Part shown: positions 1 to 5,839 of the stretch, in pieces
How positions within the stretch are numbered: position 1 is the first letter of the stretch
Layout of the letters: each line of letters begins with the position of its first letter
NCBI GenBank assembly: GCA_964554105.1
Contig: CAZKNF010000115.1
Coordinates: forward strand, 1-6,670
DNA: 6,670 nucleotides
Reading direction: 5' to 3'
Source: CAZKNF01 sp964554105
Lineage (GTDB): Bacteria; Bacteroidota; Rhodothermia; Rhodothermales; VXPQ01
Program-made: the position numbers and the translations under genes
Notes under the pieces: model-generated
Database searches by the model: none
The model's input: only the letters and a program-made list of their open reading frames with translations
Told to the model about the DNA's origin: nothing

Positions 1-6
1 CTAATT

Positions 7-14
7 GAGGAGGT
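7..14 (+). promoter_or_regulatory. Strong Shine-Dalgarno sequence of the first methyltransferase
   Basis: GAGGAGGT lies 7 bases before the ATG at 22 and is near-perfectly complementary to the anti-Shine-Dalgarno end of 16S rRNA. It fixes the start of the first gene. It also shows that this organism uses canonical ribosome sites, at least for some genes. The promoter would lie left of the window. Confidence 0.85.
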
Positions 15-21
15 CCGCGAC

Positions 22-651
22 ATGAGCTTATGGTACAGGTTTCTCTACCAGGTAGGCTTGACTCCATGGGAAGTAGACCCGAGGCAGGGCCCGGCCTCCG
101 AACAAGTCGCTGCACTTTTCGATCGCGAGGAGAGGGGTAGACAGCCGCCTTTTGGGCCGGCACTGGACCTCGGCTGCGGAACCGGAATCTGGTCGGTCGA
201 GCTCGCGAAGCGCGGATGGCAGGTCACCGGAGTCGACATCGTCCCGAAGGCAGTACGCAAGGCGCGCAAGCGGGCCGATAGCGCCGGCGTCGATGTGCGA
301 TTCGTACAGTCCGACGTGACGGCGCTCCGAGCTGGCGGACTCGAGCCTGGATTTCGTTTCGTGCTGGACTTCGAGTGCTTCAACCATCTCGATGATGCGC
401 AGCGACTGGCAGTCGGTCGCGAAGTGAGCGCGGTCGCGGCGCCCGATGCTACGATGTTGATGCTCGTCTGGTCACCCGGACGACGGGGGCCGCTGCCGAA
501 AGGTGCGAGCCGCGACGACATTGAGGCGGCCTTTCCCGGATGGACGATAATCGCCGAGGACGCTTATGCCGCGCAATCCGACCTACCGTCGTGGCTGAAG
601 AACGTCGGTTTGCGCTTTTGCCGCCTCCAACGCGGCCTGTCGCCGTCTTGA
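22..651 (+). CDS. Class I SAM-dependent methyltransferase (TehB/thiopurine-methyltransferase-like)
   Basis: This 209-residue cytosolic protein is predicted to transfer a methyl group from S-adenosylmethionine to an unidentified small molecule. Visible motifs are the glycine-rich loop LDLGCGTG (48-55), the acidic end of strand 2 in GVDIVP (70-75, Asp72 for the ribose hydroxyls), SDVT (97-100) for the adenine side, and the motif IV region DFECFNHL (116-123). The N-terminus MSLWYRFLYQVGLTPWE is typical of a family of about 200-residue stand-alone methyltransferases. The start is set by GAGGAGGT 7 bases upstream. The length is complete for a single Rossmann-fold domain with no extra domains. No neighbour points to a substrate; the next gene begins 166 bases further on. 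The methyltransferase call is secure, the substrate unknown. Confidence 0.9.
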   Translation: MSLWYRFLYQVGLTPWEVDPRQGPASEQVAALFDREERGRQPPFGPALDLGCGTGIWSVELAKRGWQVTGVDIVPKAVRKARKRADSAGVDVRFVQSDVTALRAGGLEPGFRFVLDFECFNHLDDAQRLAVGREVSAVAAPDATMLMLVWSPGRRGPLPKGASRDDIEAAFPGWTIIAEDAYAAQSDLPSWLKNVGLRFCRLQRGLSPS

Positions 652-817
652 GCACCTGTCATCGAACTACGCTGCCAGCGATCGATTATCCGTCCAACAG
701 GCATGATTACTCAGATGGTCATATGAGCGTTGCCTTGAACGGAATTCCCTGTTAGATTCCAAACAAGCTGAGCTGCAGGCTGCACCTCGCCTTCCATTCC
801 CATTCGAGAGTCCAAGT
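652..817 (+). other. Intergenic region with an imperfect inverted repeat and possible weak promoter
   Basis: No gene is visible here. An imperfect stem can form from CTCAGATG (710-717) and CATATGAG (720-727), flanked by AGGCA (699-703) and TGCCT (731-735). No T-run follows, so it is not a classical intrinsic terminator. TTGCCT (730-735) and TTAGAT (752-757), 16 bases apart, could be a weak sigma70-type promoter for the DUF1080 gene, but the match is poor. GAGAG at 806-810 is a plausible ribosome site for the ATG at 818. Confidence 0.3.
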
Positions 818-1506
818 ATGAAACTGCTGCCGCTGCTCTGTTGTCTCGCGCTTTTTGCCCACGCCTCGTTAGCTCAGCCGCAGGCCCAACCGCTGTTCAA
901 CGGTCAGGACCTCACGGGATGGCACGTCGACGTTCCGGCGATGGATACGAGTACGTCGCTGGAAAGCCCGTTTTTCGTGCGTGACGGCGTTCTGTTCAGT
1001 GCGGGAGAACCGCAAGGCCATCTGATCACGGATTCCACATTCCGGAATTTCCGACTGGAGGTGCAGTACCGCTTTCCGTCTACGCCCGGAAACGCAGGGG
1101 TTCTCGTGCACGCGTCGGCACCACGCGCGCTGTATGACATGTTTCCGAAATCGATCGAGGTGCAGATGATGCACGAAAACGCCGGCGACTTCTGGTGCAT
1201 CGTCGAGGATATCGAAGTGCCGGATATGGAGCGTCGCCGGGGGCCGAAGGAGACCTGGGGGGTTACGGAAGGCGAGGCTCGTCGCATCGTGAATCTGACC
1301 GACGACTCGGAGCGACCCGTCGGCGAATGGAATACGATGATCGTTGAGGCGGTCGACCGTTCGGTGAGGGTGTGGCTGAATGGAGATCTGGTCAATGACG
1401 GATTCAACGCCACCGCCGATCACGGCCGAATCGCGCTGCAGTCGGAGGGGTCGGAGGTAGCGTTTCGGAAAGTGGAGCTATCTCCGATTCATCAACTGAG
1501 CGACGA
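818..1506 (+). CDS. Secreted DUF1080 / 3-keto-disaccharide hydrolase-type protein, 3' end lost in assembly gap
   Basis: The visible part is 229 residues. Residues 1-19 form a Sec signal peptide (one Lys, hydrophobic core LLPLLCCLALFAHA, likely cleavage after SLA), so the protein is exported to the periplasm or beyond. The rest matches the DUF1080 (PF06439) concanavalin-like fold: LFNGQDLTGWHV (26-37), strand repeats around FRLEVQYRFP (78-87), GNAGVLVHA (91-99), IEVQMM (113-118), GEWNTMIVEA (169-178), VWLNGDLVND (185-194) and closing GRIALQSEGSEVAFR (203-217). Family members include 3-keto-glycoside hydrolases, and many act on polysaccharide breakdown products, but the substrate cannot be read here. 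The domain is essentially complete at residue 224, so the real stop probably lies a few codons into the gap. GAGAG 7 bases before the ATG supports the start. Continuing the frame through the Ns to 1648 is not justified. Confidence 0.9.
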
Positions 1507-1606
1507 NNNNNNNNNNNNNNNNNNNNNNNNNNNNNNNNNNNNNNNNNNNNNNNNNNNNNNNNNNNNNNNNNNNNNNNNNNNNNNNNNNNNNNNNNNNNNN
1601 NNNNNN
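1507..1606. other. Assembly gap of exactly 100 N
   Basis: Exactly 100 unknown bases, the conventional placeholder for a scaffold gap whose true length is not known. It interrupts the end of the DUF1080 gene. Sequence on its two sides may be separated by any distance, so reading frames must not be carried across it. Confidence 0.98.
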
Positions 1607-1936
1607 GTGCTTCTGCAGTCGCTGAAGCGCGGAAAAGCCAGTGAATGAAGCTAGCGCTCGACCGGATCCCGACCGTGTTGCCGGTTTCTGTCGAACGTGA
1701 GCCATCGAACCGAGTCAGAACAACGTGATGAGATCGACGGCTTGGGAACGGCAAAGGCGTCGGTGGCGCGGAGGTGGGCCGGTAGAGCTCGACCTGTCTC
1801 CATACGAGCAAATTGGAAAAGAGATCGATCGCCTCGGGCAACGCATTCGGCGTGCGCCCTTAGGCACGTTGAGCGCCTCGATATGCATCGGGGTCAGCCT
1901 CAAGTATTCGTTCGTCGAACCCGCAAGGAAAAGAAC
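1607..1936. other. Gap-to-HAD stretch with no supported gene
   Basis: About 330 bases follow the gap. In two plus frames a short tail runs out of the gap to a stop: one ends at 1644 with ...EARKSQ, the other at 1648 with ...RGKASE. Either could be the last codons of a gene hidden in the gap, but neither is recognisable. From 1649 on, a plus frame stays open into the HAD gene and an overlapping frame opens at 1725. Both are rich in Arg and Ser/Ala, show no motif, and read like chance open frames in GC-rich DNA. GTTCG-T-CGAAC (1910-1920) is a small perfect inverted repeat just before the HAD ribosome site. The HAD promoter presumably lies here, but I see no clear -35/-10 pair. Confidence 0.5.
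1925..1929 (+). promoter_or_regulatory. Shine-Dalgarno AAGGA that decides the HAD start
   Basis: AAGGA sits 7 bases before the ATG at 1937. That ATG opens directly onto the family's first strand (MPLAVFDIDGTLT). Together these favour 1937 over the in-frame ATG 240 bases upstream at 1697, which would add 80 residues without any conserved feature. Confidence 0.75.
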
Positions 1937-2635
1937 ATGCCTCTGGCCGTCTTCGATATCGACGGAACGCTGACGAACACCACTCATGTAGACGAAGAGT
2001 GCTACACCGAGGCCATCAGGGAAGAGCTTGATCTGCATATGCCGGCGGATTGGGCGACGCTCGATGAAATAACGGACGCCGGGATCCTTCATCACCTCTG
2101 TGAGCGGCAGGCTCTGGATATTGGACTTGAAGACGAGCAGCGGATTGCAGCGAGGCTATCGACCTTGTTATCCGCCGCCTTCGACGAAGCTCCAGAACGA
2201 TTCCAGCCGGTTCATGGAGCACAAGACATATTCGAGATTCTAAGGAATGCGGGATGGAACGTAGCTATGGCCACCGGCTGTTGGCGATCATCCGCTCTAT
2301 TCAAACTCCAATCCGCAGGCATACCCCATGAGGGCGTGCCGCTCGCCACGTCCAGCGAGCATCGGAAGCGGCGCGAGATCATCAGGATGGCCGTGTCCCT
2401 GGCGGATGAAGACCCATCGGAATCAGTCGTTTATTTTGGTGACGGGGTCTGGGACGGTCGTGCCGCGCGTGACGTCGGATGTTTCTTCATCGGCGTGGGG
2501 CGTGCTGGAAGGATCCCTGATCTCACTGCCGCTGGAGCGGAAGCAGTAGTCGAAGATTTTGGCGATGTTGGCCATATACTGGATATCTTGGAGCGGCTTG
2601 ACGGCAGGACACAACGAGGTCCCCTGAAGACATGA
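1937..2635 (+). CDS. HAD-superfamily phosphatase/hydrolase
   Basis: A 232-residue cytosolic hydrolase of the haloacid dehalogenase superfamily, expected to remove phosphate from a small metabolite through an aspartyl-phosphate intermediate with Mg2+. All four motifs are present: DIDGTLT (7-13; nucleophile Asp7, acid/base Asp9), motif II Thr113 in AMATG (110-114), basic motif III in HRKRRE (142-147), and motif IV YFGDGVWD (166-173; Asp169 and Asp173 for metal). Residues 15-95 are largely helical and form the type-1 cap between motifs I and II. CW (115-116) right after motif II is unusual but outside the catalytic set. The start was chosen for the ribosome site and for family length. The stop overlaps the next start as ATGA, so the two proteins are probably made in coupled amounts. 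Substrate is not determinable from sequence. Confidence 0.9.
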   Translation: MPLAVFDIDGTLTNTTHVDEECYTEAIREELDLHMPADWATLDEITDAGILHHLCERQALDIGLEDEQRIAARLSTLLSAAFDEAPERFQPVHGAQDIFEILRNAGWNVAMATGCWRSSALFKLQSAGIPHEGVPLATSSEHRKRREIIRMAVSLADEDPSESVVYFGDGVWDGRAARDVGCFFIGVGRAGRIPDLTAAGAEAVVEDFGDVGHILDILERLDGRTQRGPLKT

Positions 2636-3189
2636 AAACCCAGTACTACGCAGCGTCGAGCCTCGACGGATTCATCGCCGGGCCGGATCACTCACTCGAT
2701 TGGCTTTTCCAATTCGGGGATGTGGAGAGCTCAAGCTATCCTGACTTCATTCGAGAGGTCGGTGCTCTGGCGATGGGTTCGGCGACGTACGAGTGGATCC
2801 TGCGCCACCTGATGGAATCCGAAGACGGATCGGCGCAGCCCTGGCCATATCGCCTACCGGCCTGGGTTTTTACGTCACGCACGCTGACGACGCTGCCGGA
2901 AGCAGACATTCGATTTGTCAGCGGGGATGTCGTTCCCGTGCATAGAGACATGGCGGCAGCGGCTGACGGGAAGAACATCTGGCTCGTGGGCGGCGGAGAC
3001 CTGGTAGGGCAGTTTCATGATCAGGGGCTCCTTGATGAATTGATTATCACGGTCGCATCCGTGACTCTCGGCGGCGGATTTCCGCTGCTGCCGCGAACGA
3101 TCGCGAAACCACCGCTGCGCTTGAAGTCCGTTACGGCGTACGGTGAAGCCTTCGCTGAGCTTCGGTATGACGTTCCCCGGCCGGAATGA
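2632..3189 (+). CDS. Dihydrofolate reductase-family protein (RibD C-terminal domain-like reductase)
   Basis: A 185-residue cytosolic protein with the dihydrofolate reductase-like fold of the RibD C-terminal domain (PF01872), predicted to be an NAD(P)H-dependent reductase. It shows the family's opening strand YYAASSLDGFIAG (5-17), MGSATYEW (48-55), VFTSRTL (79-85), the cofactor loop IWLVGGGDLVGQF (115-127), and the closing segment LDELIITVASVTLGGGFPLLP (134-154). This is the normal length for stand-alone members; the deaminase domain of full RibD is absent. Most such stand-alone proteins have no proven substrate. Its ATG overlaps the stop of the HAD gene, and a GAGG at 2616-2619 lies 12 bases upstream, so translation is probably coupled. 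It could be a pterin- or flavin-precursor reductase, or act on something unrelated. Confidence 0.88.
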   Translation: MKTQYYAASSLDGFIAGPDHSLDWLFQFGDVESSSYPDFIREVGALAMGSATYEWILRHLMESEDGSAQPWPYRLPAWVFTSRTLTTLPEADIRFVSGDVVPVHRDMAAAADGKNIWLVGGGDLVGQFHDQGLLDELIITVASVTLGGGFPLLPRTIAKPPLRLKSVTAYGEAFAELRYDVPRPE

Positions 3190-3348
3190 GCTCGGGCGCG
3201 CCCGACGGCGCGATTTCAGTCCGACCCGTAGACATTACTACATCTGGTTGATGGATCAGGAACAACTCGGATGGAAACGTTCTCTCATTCTCCGTCGCGC
3301 ATTCTCTATTGCGCTTTTTCCGTGTGACCACAATCATGGGCACCTATC
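3190..3348 (+). other. Intergenic region with 14-bp perfect palindrome
   Basis: TCGGGCGCGCCCGA (3192-3205) is a perfect 14-base palindrome beginning two bases after the reductase stop. As RNA it could form a 5-bp G/C stem with a CGCG loop. No T-tract follows, so an intrinsic terminator is unsupported; it may stabilise the mRNA end or be chance in GC-rich DNA. The remainder shows no gene and no convincing promoter. Confidence 0.4.
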
Positions 3349-3570
3349 ATGAAGATCATCGGCGTCATACTCATCGTTCTGGGCTTACTCGGTTTTGTCT
3401 TCGGCAGTATTTCCTTCCAGGAGGAAGAGGAAATCGCGGATCTGGGTCCACTGGAGGTTGAGAGAGAGGAGACACGCACGATACCGATTTCGCCGATTGC
3501 ATCGGGTGCGGCAGTTGCGGCCGGCATTACGCTGGTCGTGGTGGGCGCCCGCCGGGAGCCGCGTTCCTGA
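3349..3570 (+). CDS. Small two-helix membrane protein, unknown function
   Basis: A 73-residue protein with two hydrophobic helices. Helix 1 covers about residues 3-19 (IIGVILIVLGLLGFVFG). Helix 2 covers about 47-66 (ISPIASGAAVAAGITLVVVG) and is followed by a basic tail, GARREPRS. Between them lies an acidic loop with EEEE (25-28) and several further Glu/Asp. By the positive-inside rule both ends face the cytoplasm and the acidic loop the outside. The layout resembles the 60-75-residue 'DUF3185-like' membrane proteins often seen in environmental bacteria, a resemblance from memory only. No clear ribosome site precedes the ATG (GGGCAC is the nearest purine-rich stretch). The G-rich repeated small residues in helix 2 suggest tight helix packing. 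I recognise no function. Confidence 0.7.
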   Translation: MKIIGVILIVLGLLGFVFGSISFQEEEEIADLGPLEVEREETRTIPISPIASGAAVAAGITLVVVGARREPRS

Positions 3571-3616
3571 ACGAGGAGACCGGCGAGGTGGCGCTATCTA
3601 CACAGGCCGGCGTGGG

Positions 3617-3852
3617 TCAATTGAGATCGGCGTCGCCAAGAAAGCGGTAATAGAAGGTGATTCCGAGTTTGAGACGATCAACACCTTGTCGAGTTGTGTC
3701 GAATGCGACGCTTCAAACGGCGCGAAGACATCCACCCGATCCCCATATCGGTGCGCGGTCATTTGAAAGTCGCGCGGACCGTGAGATAGCTCATCGTACA
3801 CTCCGGCGGTGAGTTCGCTGCCGTTACGATGATGCTCGATACAGCCGACAAT
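3617..3852 (-). pseudogene. Frameshifted, start-less gene remnant downstream of the VOC gene
   Basis: Read on the minus strand, a protein-like frame opens at 3852 just after a TAG and runs 47 residues to about 3712 (features: CIEHHRNGSELTAG, VYDELSHGPRDFQ, HRYGDRVDVFAPFE). A second frame, open from 3712 to the stop at 3617-3619, gives 31 residues (VAFDTTRQGVDRLKLGITF, YYRFLGDADLN). Joined by a one-base shift near 3712 they read as one plausible beta-rich C-terminus of about 78 residues. Beyond the join, frame A continues with low-complexity Ser/Pro-rich sequence and frame B hits a stop upstream, as expected for a single frameshift. No ATG lies in frame after the VOC stop (GTG at 3799-3801 is possible), so the 5' part seems missing. 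The LKLGITFYYRF stretch resembles a terminal beta-barrel strand, which is inference only. Family not recognised; a sequencing error is an alternative. Confidence 0.5.
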
Positions 3853-3858
3853 CTAACG

Positions 3859-4311
3859 TCAGCTCGATTGGGGATCTCGCACGCGCTGTACGAAAAACCA
3901 GATGTGCCCTTCGAGATCGCGAGCTCCATACGTCCGATCCATCGCGTACTCCGCTCCATGATCTTCCGCTGCCGGCTCGCGAAATACCTGCGCGCCTGAT
4001 GCGCGAGCGTGGGCACAGTGGGCATCCACGTCGTCGACGTAGACGGTCAGACACTGCGTGTTTCTGCCGTCGGCCGAGCGAGGGCTCACAAGGTGCTCAT
4101 CCTCCTGCTTCTCGACGTCGACTCCGTCGTATAGCAAAATAAGGCCATCGTCGAACACCAGCTCCGAGTGCACTACACGCCCGTCGTCATCCTCGACTTT
4201 TAGGCGCACCTCGAAACCAAAAGCCCGGCACAACCAATCGATGGCGCTGGCGGCGTCTTCATAAAACAGCGCGGATGTAATTCGGGGCCAGCCGGCGGGC
4301 GGGTTCTTCAT
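3859..4311 (-). CDS. VOC-family (glyoxalase/bleomycin-resistance fold) protein
   Basis: A 150-residue cytosolic protein of the vicinal oxygen chelate superfamily, closest in style to PhnB-like or 'glyoxalase/bleomycin resistance' proteins. It opens with MKNPPAGWPRITSALFYED, a typical first strand, then the helix AASAIDWLCRAFGFEV. Next come VVHSELVF (His and Glu at usual metal-site positions), LILLYDG, the second-repeat strand TVYVDDVDAHCAHARASGA, and the family signature YGARDLEGHIWFF near the C-terminus. Members bind metal or drug molecules or act as lyases or dioxygenases; which applies here cannot be told. I chose the ATG at 4309-4311 because the family begins there. The upstream in-frame ATG at 4408-4410 would add 33 residues of non-conserved sequence. 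No strong ribosome site precedes the chosen start; TAAAAT lies 11 bases upstream and could be a -10-like element. It is divergent from the thioredoxin gene. Confidence 0.88.
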   Translation of the reverse strand: MKNPPAGWPRITSALFYEDAASAIDWLCRAFGFEVRLKVEDDDGRVVHSELVFDDGLILLYDGVDVEKQEDEHLVSPRSADGRNTQCLTVYVDDVDAHCAHARASGAQVFREPAAEDHGAEYAMDRTYGARDLEGHIWFFVQRVRDPQSS

Positions 4312-4613
4312 CTGGATGTGTATTTTACTCGCTATGCATGGCGCTGCTGAATCGATAAACCGCTCGTCGGCTATTCGTTTGCGACGCGCCCCGGCCGGAA
4401 GAGATTCCATTGGGCATCAACGAATCGCACGGCGGCCGCTGCTGCTCCGGATTGACCGATACGTACGTCAGAAAGTCAGCGCGGGCAGCAGCGGATCGAG
4501 TAAATCACACTCTCTGCGGATGGCTCTTCGTGTGCGGCGTTCGTAGGTTAAAAGGCCGCAAAAGAGACTGACCGCCAGGCAGCTTTGCTCAGATCAATTA
4601 TCGAGAGCCGGTC
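4312..4613. other. Divergent intergenic region with a 10-bp perfect inverted repeat
   Basis: About 300 bases separate the VOC and thioredoxin genes, which point away from each other, so both promoters should be here. CCGCTGCTGC (4436-4445) and GCAGCAGCGG (4485-4494) form a perfect 10-bp inverted repeat with a 39-base loop. The loop contains the 8-bp palindrome ACGTACGT (4461-4468). It could be an operator pair, a structured leader or coincidence. No T-run follows in either direction. Open frames here lack motifs. A minus-strand stretch ending ...DPLLPALTF at the stop near 4470 reads somewhat protein-like but is too short and start-less to call. Confidence 0.4.
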
Positions 4614-5207
4614 ATGTACACGATTAAACGTTCACGAGGCCTATTGTTGGGTCTCTTAGTGGTGATGTTTCTGCTGCTTCTTCCTCCTCAGGTATCGCAT
4701 GCGCAGAGCGAAGAACAGGAGGTAGAGTTGAGCCGGACGCCTTCCGAAGAAGGCGCTCAGGAAACATCAGAGAGCAACCGCACCATCGAAATTGGCCGTC
4801 CGATGCCGAGCTTTACGGTACACACGCTCGACGGACAACAAATCAATTCAGATGATTTGCGCGGCAAGCACGTCGTCATCAACTGGTGGGCGACGTGGTG
4901 CGCACCGTGTCTCAAGGAAATGCCCGGCCTCAATCGGCTGGTCGAGGACTATGGCGAACATAGCGACCTCGTCTTTCTGGCCATCGCACGGAATACGGTA
5001 GCGCAGCTGGAGAGCTTCTTCGAAACCCATGAGTTCGCCTATCAGCAGGCGATCTTCAATCATGCGACGACGAAGATCTTCGGCGGAGCCTATCCGCGCA
5101 ACGTGATTGTAGATGCGGATGGAATGGTTGTGTTTGATGAGCTTGGCGGTGCCGAACGTCAGGCCGACGAGATCGAAGCAGCGCTCCACGAGTACATTCT
5201 CAATTAG
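4614..5207 (+). CDS. Periplasmic TlpA/ResA-like thiol-disulfide oxidoreductase
   Basis: A 197-residue exported thioredoxin-fold protein. Residues 1-30 form a signal peptide (basic KRSR, hydrophobic core LLLGLLVVMFLLLL, probable cleavage after SHA), and 31-56 an acidic, Ser/Glu-rich linker. The AhpC/TSA-Redoxin-type domain starts at IGRPMPSFTVHTLDG (60-74). The active site is WATWCAPC (92-99), with the redox pair Cys96 and Cys99, followed by KEMPGLNRL (101-109). The cis-proline region is GAYPRNVIVDADG (158-170, Pro161). The role is thiol-disulfide exchange in the periplasm, as in cytochrome c maturation (ResA/TlpA/CcmG), although no cytochrome genes are nearby. If membrane-anchored, the first segment would be an uncleaved anchor instead. 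The ribosome site is weak (GAGAG near 4602). It is probably the first gene of a three-gene unit, with only 21 bases to the next start. Confidence 0.93.
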   Translation: MYTIKRSRGLLLGLLVVMFLLLLPPQVSHAQSEEQEVELSRTPSEEGAQETSESNRTIEIGRPMPSFTVHTLDGQQINSDDLRGKHVVINWWATWCAPCLKEMPGLNRLVEDYGEHSDLVFLAIARNTVAQLESFFETHEFAYQQAIFNHATTKIFGGAYPRNVIVDADGMVVFDELGGAERQADEIEAALHEYILN

Positions 5208-5228
5208 AGCTGACTCCCCAAGAGAACG

Positions 5229-5834
5229 ATGTCACGAATTCGGATCGAACCATTCAGGCCGGAAATGGCACCCGAAGCGTCAGAGGTTATGGCACGCGCG
5301 TTCGTGACCAACCCGCTGCACGTGAACGTCTTCGGTCGGGACGAGCTCGCCAGGAATAAGGCGTTCTTTCGCGCAGGTCTGAGTGCCATGAAAGGGCCGA
5401 CACAGGTGGCGCTCGAGGGGAGGCGCATCCTCGGGCTGGTTCACTGGGTCGATTCACCCGGCTGTCAATTCTCGGGGGTTGAGAAGCTGCGGCTGACGCC
5501 CGGCATGATACGTGGCTTCGGTCTACGTTCCGCAGTGCGGGTGGGTAAGTGGCTGTCCGTCTGGTCGAAACACGATCCGAAAGAATCCCACTCACATCTC
5601 GGCCCGATCGCCGTCGACCCTGAGGTACAGGGCAGGGGTGTCGGCCGGATGTTGATGGAGCTGTATTGCGAAAAACTCGATGGAATCGGGAAGGCGGGCT
5701 ACCTTGAAACGGATCGTCCCGAGAACGTGGCGTTTTACCGTCGATTTGGATTCGAAACCACAACCGAAGGATCGGTGCTTGGGGTTCCGAACTTCTTTAT
5801 GTGGCGGCGCGCGCGGCCCTCATCGGCAGACTGA
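5229..5834 (+). CDS. GNAT-family N-acetyltransferase
   Basis: A 201-residue cytosolic acetyltransferase of the GCN5-related family, transferring acetyl from acetyl-CoA to an amine not identifiable here. Motif A is clear: HSHLGPIAVDPEVQGRGVG (121-139), in which the QGRGVG loop (134-139) binds the pyrophosphate of CoA, followed by the helix RMLMELYCEKL. Motif B is YLETDRPENVAFYRRFGFE (158-176). The N-terminal half (IRIEPFRPEMAPEASEVMARAF) is the usual first strand and helix. The insertion around residues 84-115 (RLTPGMIRGF and following) is typical of members near 200 residues long. The gene lies 21 bases after the thioredoxin stop with a weak AAGAGA ribosome site, suggesting co-transcription. 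It ends in tandem stops, TGA TAA TAA, immediately before the next gene. Confidence 0.9.
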   Translation: MSRIRIEPFRPEMAPEASEVMARAFVTNPLHVNVFGRDELARNKAFFRAGLSAMKGPTQVALEGRRILGLVHWVDSPGCQFSGVEKLRLTPGMIRGFGLRSAVRVGKWLSVWSKHDPKESHSHLGPIAVDPEVQGRGVGRMLMELYCEKLDGIGKAGYLETDRPENVAFYRRFGFETTTEGSVLGVPNFFMWRRARPSSAD

Positions 5835-5839
5835 TAATA

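Noticed and set aside
692..757. Integron attC site: GTCCAAC (692-698) and GTTAGAT (751-757) fit the R'' and R' consensus boxes at a suitable spacing, in a region of small cassette-like genes
   Set aside because: The inner arms do not pair symmetrically: TGCCT lies 15 bases from R' while its partner AGGCA is adjacent to R''. No second attC was found in other intergenic regions. The only other GTTAGAT (minus strand, 3851-3857) lacks a partner box, several genes are too close together to be cassettes, and the VOC gene is reversed. A covariance-model attC search would settle it.
1697..1936. 80-residue N-terminal extension of the HAD protein from the ATG at 1697
   Set aside because: The extension has no recognisable motif, lacks a ribosome site at 1697, and the HAD fold begins exactly at 1937, where AAGGA is correctly spaced.
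1725..1973. 82-residue plus-strand frame overlapping the HAD start (contains VELDLSPYEQIGKEIDRLGQ)
   Set aside because: One stretch looks mildly protein-like, but the frame runs on into the HAD gene in a wrong phase, is very Arg-rich at the start, and has no ribosome site or family match that I recognise.
4312..4410. 33-residue N-terminal extension of the VOC protein
   Set aside because: The added residues are non-conserved in character and the VOC fold begins immediately after the ATG at 4309-4311.
4400..4560. Minus-strand fragment ending ...DPLLPALTF as a lost gene remnant
   Set aside because: It is under 35 residues, has no start, no second matching frame and no recognised family; too little to annotate.
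5801..5839. Earlier in-frame start for the second methyltransferase inside the GNAT gene
   Set aside because: It adds 13 residues (MAARAALIGRLII) that look like an out-of-phase reading of the GNAT C-terminus. The ATG at 5840/5843 fits the family start better.
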